A stretch of 35,259 nt of DNA from CAZSDU01 sp964605775 (GTDB lineage Bacteria > Bacteroidota > Bacteroidia > Bacteroidales > FEN-979). The notes under the pieces are model-generated. The model was given only the letters and a program-made list of their open reading frames with translations, ran no database searches and had not been told where the DNA came from. Below, in pieces: positions 1 to 6,206 of the stretch; the stretch's first letter is position 1, and the number at the start of each line of letters is the position of its first letter. The position numbers and the translations under genes were made by a program. The stretch is from the NCBI GenBank assembly GCA_964605775.1, contig CAZSDU010000029.1:1-35259 (forward strand), written 5' to 3'.

Positions 1-110
1 TTCGATTGAACTTTTGTGCTAAAAATCCGCCACTACGCCAAGCCGCAAAACGTTATGGCCCATTGTATGAATACATGATTGAAAACTCAAACAAATAAAA
101 ATCAAACCTC

Positions 111-1961
111 ATGAAGTTAGAGCGTATTCTTGACAACTTGAATTCTTTTGAGAAGAATTCTTTCCTGAAAATTATTGATAGCATTCTTGTTGATAAACCA
201 AAAAATGCTCAAGCTATTGAAAAACTACTTTCAGACTCCAGTAGGGATTTAAAGAACATGGATAACATAAACATTTCCAAGGTGTTCTCCCTTGTTGAAG
301 ATGAATTTATTGACTATTTACGTGAGGAATTCATTAACACATCCTCTCAATTTGATCTATTGACCGATATAATCTCAAGAGATGGAAATTGTGTCATTAA
401 AAAAGATTGGTTTGCAAGGCTTTATGAGAAAGAATTGGCTCACTTCAATAAAAAGTTGAAAGAGTTCCAATCAAACCTAAATGATGAAAAAGCTGACATC
501 AGTGATCAAAGGCGTCGGGATTACAAAATCTATCTCGCATGCCTAAAAACGGCATATTTCAACGATGACACTAATAATGTTGAACGGAAAATTACTCTTG
601 ACGAGCAGTCCATCTTGATAACATTAGCAAATGAACTAGGCTTGTCTCAAGAAGAGGTTAAACTCATTAACTACATGATCATTCCGATTCAGAAAATTGA
701 TATAGAAACTGTTATTAATGATCTGAAATCCATCGGCGTGCTGTTTTATTCTAAAAAAACAAGCACGATTTATATCGCCGATGAAATTGTACGACTAATC
801 AGGAAGGTCAGAGGGAAGGAAGTAGCGGATAAGTTTTTCAGAAGAATCCTAAGGCTCCTCCGAGAACCCCAGATAAATCTAGTTTGCAAACAGCATGGTA
901 TAGACAGACATCTTTCCATCGATCAAAAAATCAAGGAGATAATCAACAAAGGCATTTCCGTCTCCGGTATTTTGATTGATGACATTCATAAAGACGGGAC
1001 AAAGCTAACCGACAAGAAAAAATTCATAAATGACTTCTGTGATAAAAGTCTTAAAATCACGCCATCTCTTAAAGGAACCTTAATTGAAGAAAAAATTTCC
1101 AACCTGATTAAATATTTCGAAGATACCGAAAGGGATGAAAGGGTTGGGATTTCAGTTGATGGATACGAAAAACTGCTACTTGAACTGGGTCAACTAATTC
1201 CCACCATCAACCAACAAATGAGAACAGAGTTCGAACTTCAGGAGGAACAAGTGCTTAAAAGCGGCTATTTGCTCGATTATAATATAAAACCACGTGATAT
1301 TCTTGAACTTATTTCAGAGGAAGAACTGACAAAATTCTGTCAATCAAAACAGATCAAAACCAGAGGAGACCTCATTTTGAATATCCTAGAAGCATTCAAA
1401 GATGCTGAAAATTTATATCTGGAAAATTATGAGAATATTGGATTCCGGAATCTTTCTGCATTGAAAGAAAATGGGATTACTATTAAAGAAGCAGATTTAG
1501 GGATAAAATTTGAGGATCTGACGAAGAAAATTTTCACCGGCCTCGGATTTAATGTAGATGAGAAATTGCGTAAATCTTTGAATACAGCAAAGGATAAGAT
1601 TGATATCCTGCTAAATCTTGAAAACAATGATATCATTCTAATCGAGTGTAAAACTATCAAAGAAAGTGGTTATAATAAATTCAGTTCAGTATCAAGGCAA
1701 TTAAAAGCTTATGCAGAATTGGCACGATCAAAAGACCTCAAGGTTCTAAAATCTCTATTGGTAGCGCCGGAATTCTCAGATGATTTTGTAAAGGATTGCG
1801 GTCTCGAATACGAATTGAATCTGTCCTTGATTACAGCGTCAACTTTGATAAACATTTTAGATGGATTTAAAAAATCAAAGCACAAACAGTTCCCATATAA
1901 TCTACTGATGAGGGATGTTTTAATCCAGGAGGACAGAGTTCTTAAAGCGATTGACAAGTAA
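111..1961 (+). CDS. PD-(D/E)XK nuclease-domain protein with SAP-like segment (cassette 1)
   Basis: A 616-residue protein that I cannot assign to a named family. The C-terminal part (about residues 460-590) resembles Mrr-like or type II restriction-endonuclease domains: Glu468 in KFEDL, Asp498 in KIDILL, and Glu512-x-Lys514 in IECKT form a plausible PD-(D/E)XK active site. Just before it, about residues 400-435 (ending TRGDLILNILEAF) look like a SAP-type DNA-binding helix-turn-helix. The first 390 residues are helical and charged, with no motif I recognise. No signal peptide or membrane segment, so probably cytosolic. It is the only gene between matching cassette ends at 52-61 and 1986-1995. 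A role in defence or in handling foreign DNA is inference from the nuclease fold and context. The start is the ATG at 111; no clear TAnnTTTG box precedes it. Confidence 0.75.
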   Translation: MKLERILDNLNSFEKNSFLKIIDSILVDKPKNAQAIEKLLSDSSRDLKNMDNINISKVFSLVEDEFIDYLREEFINTSSQFDLLTDIISRDGNCVIKKDWFARLYEKELAHFNKKLKEFQSNLNDEKADISDQRRRDYKIYLACLKTAYFNDDTNNVERKITLDEQSILITLANELGLSQEEVKLINYMIIPIQKIDIETVINDLKSIGVLFYSKKTSTIYIADEIVRLIRKVRGKEVADKFFRRILRLLREPQINLVCKQHGIDRHLSIDQKIKEIINKGISVSGILIDDIHKDGTKLTDKKKFINDFCDKSLKITPSLKGTLIEEKISNLIKYFEDTERDERVGISVDGYEKLLLELGQLIPTINQQMRTEFELQEEQVLKSGYLLDYNIKPRDILELISEEELTKFCQSKQIKTRGDLILNILEAFKDAENLYLENYENIGFRNLSALKENGITIKEADLGIKFEDLTKKIFTGLGFNVDEKLRKSLNTAKDKIDILLNLENNDIILIECKTIKESGYNKFSSVSRQLKAYAELARSKDLKVLKSLLVAPEFSDDFVKDCGLEYELNLSLITASTLINILDGFKKSKHKQFPYNLLMRDVLIQEDRVLKAIDK

Positions 1962-1985
1962 TATTTCTCGCAAGCGAGTTACAAC

Positions 1986-2049
1986 GGGCCATAATAAGTA
2001 AGGCTTCGTGTGGTCGCTTTTCGCGACCCAACATGAAGCCATGTTGCAC
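1986..2049 (+). repeat. attC-like recombination site of cassette 1
   Basis: Arms pair from outside inward: GGGCCATAAT (1986-1995) with the cassette's own start GTTATGGCCC (52-61); GGCTTCGTGT (2002-2011) with ACATGAAGCC (2031-2040); and a central hairpin GGTCGC (2012-2017) / GCGACC (2023-2028). The next cassette would begin at the GTT of 2043-2045. This two-box palindrome with a central hairpin is the usual attC layout. It shares about 30 bases with the site at 5249. Confidence 0.6.
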
Positions 2050-2307
2050 GGAAGCCCGCGCTGGCTAAGCAGTCTGTAGAGTATGGGTGTTAAGTCAAAT
2101 TGGATCATCTGAAGCAAGGAGAATCCGTACAAGAATTGCAGGATTCATGTGCCGAAAGTAGTAAAAAGAGGAGAATAATATTCTGATTATAATGTTGATT
2201 TAGCATTTTCATTGGTAATAAACAATACGATATCAGGTTCATTTTCTGAACCACTTAATGTTACTGCAATTTTCTGATTAAATCTTGCGATGCGATGATC
2301 ATCGGCG
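2050..2307. other. Gene-free stretch; no convincing coding region
   Basis: No supported gene. Two short open stretches without start codons occur: frame 2113-2196 (LDHLKQGESVQELQ...) and 2183-2278 (SDYNVDLAFSLVINN...). The first is faintly like the end of a tyrosine-recombinase catalytic domain, but the match is too short to annotate. The region may be a decayed or non-coding cassette. Confidence 0.5.
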
Positions 2308-2414
2308 GCGGGCGGGTTTCAGTGGGTATTCAAACATTGTAGCCCGCTCAAACTTTCGTGCCGGTGTACAGGAAACTGCTTCGCAATCCCTTACGGCACA
2401 TACACTCGAAAGTT
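2308..2414 (+). repeat. attC-like site / compound hairpin upstream of the toxin-antitoxin cassette
   Basis: A first stem pairs GCGGGC (2308-2313) with GCCCGC (2342-2347). A second, larger stem pairs AACTTTCG (2351-2358) with CGAAAGTT (2407-2414), with TGCCG (2359-2363) and CGGCA (2394-2398) pairing inside. The right arm ends in the GTT that opens the next cassette. Long hairpins of this appearance recur between genes in Bacteroidetes genomes (recollection, not a search). Confidence 0.5.
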
Positions 2415-2444
2415 ACCAACCAATTTTAAAACGAAAAAAAAATA

Positions 2445-2490
2445 TTGACAATTCACTCTTTGTACTTATATTTGTACCATAAAACGTACA
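2445..2490 (+). promoter_or_regulatory. Promoter and YefM-type operator of the toxin-antitoxin pair
   Basis: TTG (2445-2447), 19 bases, then TATATTTG (2467-2474) matches the Bacteroidetes -33/-7 promoter. TGTAC occurs at 2461-2465 and 2473-2477, and GTACA at 2486-2490. TGTACA is the known core bound by YefM-family antitoxins, so these are likely autoregulatory sites overlapping the -7 box. The promoter lies inside the cassette. Confidence 0.65.
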
Positions 2491-2506
2491 GAAAGGAATA
2501 AATAAT

Positions 2507-2761
2507 ATGTTAACAGCGACAATCTCAGACTTTAGAAAGGATATCAAGCGATATCTTGATAGAGTAACTCAAAATTTTGAAACTTTAATAATCAACCGAG
2601 GTAAGGATTCGTGCGTCGTCATCATTTCGTTGGATGAATACAACTCATTGACAGCTACGCAACATGAATTATCCTCCAAGGTGAATGAACAACGGCTGGA
2701 TTCAGCTATTGAAAAGTTTTCAAAAGGTCAATCATTTCAAAAAGAGCTGATTGAACCATGA
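2507..2761 (+). CDS. yefM: YefM/Phd-family antitoxin
   Basis: 84 residues, the usual size for the Phd/YefM family. The start MLTATISDFRKDIKRYLDRV and the central VVIISLDEYNSL match the N-terminal DNA-binding/dimerisation fold; the C-terminal half (about residues 55-84, ending FQKELIEP) is the flexible tail expected to wrap the toxin. It neutralises the YoeB-like toxin encoded next and, with it, represses its own promoter through the TGTAC sites just upstream. The stop overlaps the toxin start by four bases (ATGA), so translation is probably coupled. The pair occupies a whole cassette between 2412 and 3037, a common setting for toxin-antitoxin pairs, where they are thought to stabilise arrays. 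The family is clear from the sequence; regulation is inferred from the operator. Confidence 0.92.
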   Translation: MLTATISDFRKDIKRYLDRVTQNFETLIINRGKDSCVVIISLDEYNSLTATQHELSSKVNEQRLDSAIEKFSKGQSFQKELIEP

Positions 2762-3015
2762 AATACATATTTGTAGATGAATCGTGGGAGGATTACCTAT
2801 ATTGGCAAAAGACCAATAAGAAGATCCTGGAAAAAATAAACGCTCTGTTAAAGGATATATCGAGAAATCCATACGATGGACTTGGAAAACCGGAACGGTT
2901 AAAATATAAGTACAAGGGGTATTGGTCCCGAAGGATTGACAGCGAACACAGGCTAATATACCGGGTCAACGATGATGAGATACAGATTGCCAAATGTCGG
3001 TTTCATTATGACTAA
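2758..3015 (+). CDS. yoeB: YoeB/Txe-family mRNA interferase toxin
   Basis: 85 residues, standard for YoeB/Txe. Family landmarks are intact: a start like other YoeB proteins (FVDESWEDYLYWQ), GLGKPERLKY with the catalytic Glu, GYWSRRIDSEHRLIY with the catalytic Arg, and CRFHYD with the terminal His-Tyr. Known YoeB toxins bind the ribosome and cut mRNA in the A site, stopping growth; all residues needed for this are present, so it should be active. It starts inside the antitoxin stop codon. Its stop lies 4 bases before the inverted repeat (3020-3037) that closes the cassette, so the cassette carries little beyond the operon. Confidence 0.93.
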   Translation: MKYIFVDESWEDYLYWQKTNKKILEKINALLKDISRNPYDGLGKPERLKYKYKGYWSRRIDSEHRLIYRVNDDEIQIAKCRFHYD

Positions 3016-3027
3016 GAACTTAAAATC

Positions 3028-3164
3028 GGTTGGTAACAAGTCGCTATTTTGCCAGGCGTAGGTTGTGGTAACCGCAGACGGATTCCAGGCAACACACTGA
3101 ATATGAGCCCCGAGAGAAATACCAATTCTGTTTCCGCCTGTCACATAGCGGCCACGCGTCAGCG
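3028..3164 (+). repeat. attC-like site of the toxin-antitoxin cassette (contains repeat copy A, 3067-3160)
   Basis: The outer arm GGTTGGTAAC (3028-3037) is the complement of the cassette's first bases GTTACCAACC (2412-2421). Extending both inward gives 17 matches in 18 (3020-3037 against 2412-2429). The inner arms GTCGCTAT (3040-3047) and ATAGCGGC (3145-3152) pair. The next cassette would open at GTCAGCGGC (3158). Bases 3067-3160 recur at 4127-4220 with 8 differences in 94. Confidence 0.6.
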
Positions 3165-3206
3165 GCAAGCAAAAAGAAATGACCAAACAATAATAAGATT
3201 TCATTT

Positions 3207-3686
3207 GTGAAAGTGGCCTCTATAAAGGATCTCAAACTAGAATTAAGTAGTCGTTCAAAAGGTGAACTGTTGGAACTTTGTTTGCATTTAGCAAAATTCA
3301 AAAAGGAAAATAAAGAATTATTGACTTATCTCTTGTATGAGGCATCCAATGAACCGGCTTATGTAAAAAGTGTAAAAAGGGAAATTGAGAAACTATTTGA
3401 ACAGGTAAACAAACAGAATTATTATTTTATCAAAAAGAGTGTACGTAAAATATTGCGCGTAACTAAGAAGTATATCCAATATTCAAAGAAAAAGGAAACA
3501 GAGGTAGAATTATTGCTTTGTTTTTGCTGTGAACTTAAAAAATTGAGCCCAACGATGGAAGTAAATATGGCGCTTAATAATATTTACAAACGTCAAATGG
3601 AAGCGATCAAAAAAATTATAGGTTCTTTACATGAGGATTTGCAGTTTGATTATGAAATAGAGTTAAATAATTTAATAAAAGAATAA
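3207..3686 (+). CDS. Hypothetical protein in cassette 4
   Basis: 159 residues beginning with GTG at 3207; I do not recognise a named family. It is lysine-rich and helical throughout. The opening (IKDLKLELSSRSKGELLELC) and LHLAKFKKENKELLTYLLYEA suggest packed amphipathic helices, and the middle (residues 60-95) is strongly basic. No signal peptide, membrane span or catalytic motif is seen, and the two Cys in CFCCELKK do not form a metal motif. It is the only intact gene between attC-like copies A and B, with an IS3 fragment downstream. Upstream in-frame TTG could be an alternative start. The AT-rich coding resembles its array neighbours rather than the backbone. Its length and clean frame make it a real gene; function is unknown. 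Confidence 0.7.
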   Translation: MKVASIKDLKLELSSRSKGELLELCLHLAKFKKENKELLTYLLYEASNEPAYVKSVKREIEKLFEQVNKQNYYFIKKSVRKILRVTKKYIQYSKKKETEVELLLCFCCELKKLSPTMEVNMALNNIYKRQMEAIKKIIGSLHEDLQFDYEIELNNLIKE

Positions 3687-3698
3687 ATTTATGCCTGC

Positions 3699-4126
3699 TA
3701 TAGTACTCCCGCTTTCTTAGACCACGACTAATTAATTCTTAGGTGTATTTTTTGTTTGTTAAGCTGCATTTCTATAAAGTTTTACAGGCATCTGTCTATT
3801 AATGCCCTGATGCGTTCTTTGATTATTGTAATAGTAAAAATATTCATCTATACCGGTGTAAAGTTCCAGACCGTCTTTGGCAGGATTAAGGTAAACATGT
3901 TCACGTTTCAGAGTACGGAAAAATCGTTCAATGTAAATGTTGTCAATGGCCCGTCCTTTGCCATCCATACTGATTTTAATGGATTGTTCGTTAAGAAAAT
4001 CGACCCACTCTTTGCAAGTAAACTGGCTACCCTGATCGGAATTAATAATCTCCGGCTTTCCGTATTGTTGAATCGCTGTTTTAAGCACCTCCAGGCTTGC
4101 AGCAGCTTCAAGGGTGTTGGATTATA
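3699..4126 (-). mobile_element. IS3-family insertion sequence remnant (3' part only)
   Basis: The right end of an IS3-type element reads on the minus strand from the transposase stop at 3759 to a terminal-repeat-like sequence near 3699-3722 (TAGTACTCCCGCTTTCTTAG on the + strand). Its 5' half is missing: homology stops at about 4122, immediately before repeat copy B at 4127. The element has therefore replaced or deleted the left half of cassette 4's attC. Confidence 0.7.
3759..4121 (-). pseudogene. IS3-family transposase OrfB, C-terminal fragment
   Basis: About 121 codons remain of a roughly 280-residue transposase catalytic subunit. Readable parts: SNTLEAAASLEVLKTAIQQY, KPEIINSDQGSQFT (with the second Asp of the DDE triad), IYIERFFRTLKREHVY (with the catalytic Glu) and YYYNNQRTHQGINRQMP. 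The stop is natural. The N-terminal part, including the first catalytic Asp, and OrfA are absent, so it cannot transpose. The homologous frame extends beyond the first start codon at 4088, showing truncation at the 5' side. It lies opposite to the cassette genes. Confidence 0.85.
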
Positions 4127-4220
4127 GGTAACCGCAAACGAATTCCAGGCAACACACTGAATATGAGCCCCGAAAGAAATACCAATTCTGTTCCCGCCCG
4201 TCACAAAGCGGCCACCCGTT
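4127..4220 (+). repeat. attC-like right half, repeat copy B
   Basis: 94 bases matching 3067-3160 with 8 differences (about 91% identity). It ends in CACCC-GTTATGCCC, where GTT (4218) opens the fic cassette; copy A ends the same way at GTCAGCGGC. The partner left arm expected upstream is missing because an IS3 remnant abuts the repeat. Confidence 0.7.
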
Positions 4221-4230
4221 ATGCCCAAAA

Positions 4231-4294
4231 GTATGAAAAATTTGTACCATAAATTCAAATTTCATACCTTTGATAGTATCAAATGATAGTATCA
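4231..4294 (+). promoter_or_regulatory. fic promoter with overlapping inverted repeats and tandem palindromes
   Basis: TTTG (4241-4244), 20 bases, TACCTTTG (4265-4272) is a canonical Bacteroidetes promoter. A perfect odd palindrome, TTTGATA-G-TATCAAA (4269-4283), overlaps the -7 box, and its core TGATAGTATCA recurs directly at 4284-4294, ending at the fic start. A wider inverted repeat (GTATGAAAAATTTG at 4231-4244 with CAAATTTCATAC at 4256-4267) frames the promoter. Together these look like operators for a repressor, possibly fic's own C-terminal domain (inference). Confidence 0.6.
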
Positions 4295-5263
4295 ATGAAG
4301 CCGCCCTACCAAATAACACACACAATCCTAACCAGGATTGCTTCAATTTCCGAGAAAATCGGTGCGATAAAATCATATTTCTTAGAGAAACCGTCTCCCC
4401 AGCTTAGAAAACAGAATAAGATTAAAACCATTCATTCCTCACTGAAAATTGAAGGGAACACACTTACTCAGGAGCAAATAACTGCCCTAATCGAAAATAA
4501 GCTGGTTGTTGGGCCTCAAAAGGATATTAAAGAGGTTCTGAATGCTATAAAAGTTTATGACCAGCTTGCTTTGTTCGATCCATTTTCATCAAAATCATTT
4601 TTATCTGCTCACAAGTTATTATTGGATGGTTTAATTGACAATCCGGGAAAATTCAGAAATCAGAATGTAGGAATCTTCCAAGGTACCAAGGTAGCACATA
4701 TAGCCCCACCCCCAGGCAATGTATCTTCGCTAATGATGGATCTTTTTACATATCTGAAGAGCAAGGATGAAATGACATTAATAAAAAGCTGTGTGTTTCA
4801 TTACGAAATTGAATTCATTCATCCATTTCTGGATGGAAACGGAAGGATGGGAAGACTTTGGCAAACGGTAATTTTAATGAATGAATATCCTGTTTTTGAA
4901 TTTCTGCCATTTGAAACCTTAATAAGTCATACGCAGAAAGAATATTATGAGGTCCTTTCAAGATGTGACAATAAAGGAGATTCTACGGAATTTATTGAAT
5001 ACATGCTAAATATAATTGACAGTTCTTTAAGTGAGTTGTTGAATCAGACCAATAGACTTGTTTCGGACATTGAAAGAATAGAATATTTCATCTCAAAAGG
5101 CAAGTCGGAATTTTCTAGAAAAGATTACATGAGTGTATTCAAAAATCTTTCAAGTGCAACCGCAAGCAGAGATCTTAAAAAAGGAGTAGAATTAAATCTC
5201 TTTTCTCGGATTGGAGACAAAAACAAAACCCTATACAAAATTACTTCTGGGCATAATAAATAG
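4295..5263 (+). CDS. fic: Fic-domain protein (probable AMP-transferase), self-inhibited type
   Basis: 322 residues. The Fic core motif HPFLDGNGRMGRL (HPFx[D/E]GNGRxxR) is intact, so nucleotide transfer, usually AMP onto a Ser, Thr or Tyr of a target protein, is expected. SSLKIEGNTL near residue 50 is the (S/T)xxxE(G/N) inhibitory helix placed before the core (class II), which normally blocks ATP until released. The C-terminal about 70 residues resemble a winged helix (FSRKDYMSVFKNLSSATASRDL), as in Fic proteins that may bind DNA. I chose ATG 4295 (MKPPYQIT, the usual family start) over ATG 4283, since the latter sits inside a palindrome. The last codons (SGHNK) are encoded by the cassette's closing repeat. 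Target protein unknown; the cassette setting suggests a stress or defence role (inference). Confidence 0.9.
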   Translation: MKPPYQITHTILTRIASISEKIGAIKSYFLEKPSPQLRKQNKIKTIHSSLKIEGNTLTQEQITALIENKLVVGPQKDIKEVLNAIKVYDQLALFDPFSSKSFLSAHKLLLDGLIDNPGKFRNQNVGIFQGTKVAHIAPPPGNVSSLMMDLFTYLKSKDEMTLIKSCVFHYEIEFIHPFLDGNGRMGRLWQTVILMNEYPVFEFLPFETLISHTQKEYYEVLSRCDNKGDSTEFIEYMLNIIDSSLSELLNQTNRLVSDIERIEYFISKGKSEFSRKDYMSVFKNLSSATASRDLKKGVELNLFSRIGDKNKTLYKITSGHNK

Positions 5264-5291
5264 GACTTCGTGTGGCACGCAGTGCCCAGAA
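5249..5291 (+). repeat. Left half of the attC-like site of the fic cassette
   Basis: GGGCATAAT (5249-5257) complements the cassette start GTTATGCCC (4218-4226). It continues into GGACTTCGTGTGG, as in the attC-like site at 1986, and a small central hairpin GGCAC-GCA-GTGCC (5274-5286). The expected right arm (ACATGAAGTCC-like, then GTT) is not found; the sequence passes into a truncated chromosomal gene at about 5291. Confidence 0.55.
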
Positions 5292-5292
5292 T

Positions 5293-5475
5293 GATTAAAT
5301 GTAAAATATCTTCCCCGTTGAGGGTAACAGTTCCGCTTATCAGGTTATCAACTTTTATGGTGCTTACCTCGGTGGTATCGCCTGTACCTACAAAACTGAT
5401 CAGATAGTCCTGTGCCTGGGTTTTCAGCATAGCAAGCACAAAGAAAATGCAAAAATGGTAAATTTTTTCATACAT
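5293..5475 (-). pseudogene. 5' fragment of a secreted-protein gene cut by the cassette array
   Basis: 61 codons remain: a signal peptide (MYEKIYHFCIFFVLAMLKTQA) followed by QDYLISFVGTGDTTEVSTIK and VTLNGEDILHL. This opening is typical of large T9SS-exported Bacteroidales proteins (recalled pattern). After HLI the frame runs into the attC-like sequence, so hundreds of codons including any C-terminal sorting domain are missing. The most likely cause is insertion, or deletion after insertion, of the cassette array. Confidence 0.65.
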
Positions 5476-5549
5476 TTAAGGTTTAAAGGTTAATACTGAT
5501 TCAAATCGCAATAACTTCATCATTCAAGATTCGTTGTTCAATATTCGAA

Positions 5550-6142
5550 GTTCAATTCCGCCACCAGTGGCTGTGGTATCTGTTATGTTGGTCACGCTGG
5601 TCGTTGTCACAACTGGAGGCGTTCCGGCCGATTGTCCGACTTGCTGCTCCCAGGTCAGCAGATCATCAACGGAATATTCGATTACTTCTCCGAGAATCTA
5701 TGCTCTAACCCCTATCTGTAATTCCGGTTTTATTTAGGCTTCAGCCCCCTGCATTCATATTTAACGGTGGGGGAGTGTAGTATAAAGATTAGACGGTGTC
5801 CACGTAGCTTGACCAACCCTCTTCTTTTAAGTATTGCATACCCTTATCTATTGTGAAATTCTGAGCAAGAGAGGTTGTTATATTGGCATTCGCATAACCA
5901 CTCAAACCAAGGTTTATATCCAATACCGGCGCAGCCACAATGGCAAAGGGCGGTACACCCAATAAAACGACAAAGGGTGAAAAGTTAACTGTAAATAACT
6001 TAGGGATTATTTCCTTCAATGATATCTGGATTTCAATGTGTTGATGTGACATGTCATAGAGGGCAATACGTTTACATTTCAAACGGGTCAGGAAACTTCT
6101 CTGCCATAGTGGGGCAAGAAGTTGAAAAATTGTTACCCCCAT
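5550..6142 (-). pseudogene. Decayed surface/secreted protein gene
   Basis: Pieces of one protein can be read in more than one frame: FSPFVVLLGVPPFAIVAAPV and LDINLGLSGYANANITTS in the 5' part; then, after a stop, NMNAGG..EA.IKPELQIGVRA with one extra G and a TAA; then LTWEQQVGQSAGTPPVVTTT and SVTNITDTTATGGG. The order resembles Bacteroidales secreted proteins with beta-rich repeats, the last piece like the segment preceding FISUMP-type domains (recollection). At least two frameshifts or stops are visible and there is no intact start, so it is a pseudogene. It ends near an AT-rich intergenic motif at 5510-5550. Confidence 0.6.
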
Positions 6143-6155
6143 GTGGCACCCATAT

Positions 6156-6190
6156 ATAAAAACGACTGATAAAATATTTATTATCAGTCG
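6156..6190 (-). terminator. Rho-independent terminator after tRNA-Arg
   Basis: On the minus strand, CGACTGATAA (6190-6181) pairs with TTATCAGTCG (6172-6163), followed by TTTTTA. It lies 17 bases past the tRNA 3' end. Confidence 0.85.
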
Positions 6191-6206
6191 CTTAAGTATT
6201 AATTTG

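Larger units (their letters stand above)
1..5293 (+). mobile_element. Integron-like gene-cassette array, no integrase in window (CALIN-like)
   Basis: All genes here lie on the + strand and alternate with folded, imperfectly palindromic sites. The clearest cassettes start with GTT and end in a sequence complementary to their own start: 52-61 with 1986-1995, 2412-2421 with 3028-3037, and 4218-4226 with 5249-5257. This is expected if each cassette once closed into a circle through an attC site cut at G^TT, because the two halves of that attC then sit at the two ends of the inserted cassette. Content (toxin-antitoxin, Fic, nuclease, unknown protein) fits sedentary chromosomal cassette arrays. Bases 1-52 look like the tail of a further attC. 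No integrase gene is visible, and the left end is outside the window. Alternative: a Xer-mobilised cassette family specific to Bacteroidetes. The array is my inference; the complementary ends are seen directly. Confidence 0.6.

Noticed and set aside
1968..1979. CTCGCAAGCGAG hairpin after the nuclease gene as a terminator
   Set aside because: The stem is only four to five pairs and no T-run follows.
2285..2482. 65-codon + strand open frame before yefM
   Set aside because: It runs through the attC-like hairpins and the yefM promoter and has no recognisable protein character.
3908..4376. Minus strand frames covering the second repeat and fic promoter (116 and 84 codons)
   Set aside because: They translate the 94-bp repeat and control sequences, and a similar frame appears at the first repeat copy for the same reason.
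1..5293. CRISPR array as the explanation for repeats
   Set aside because: Repeats are long, few, unequal and separated by whole genes; no short regular repeat-spacer pattern or cas genes.
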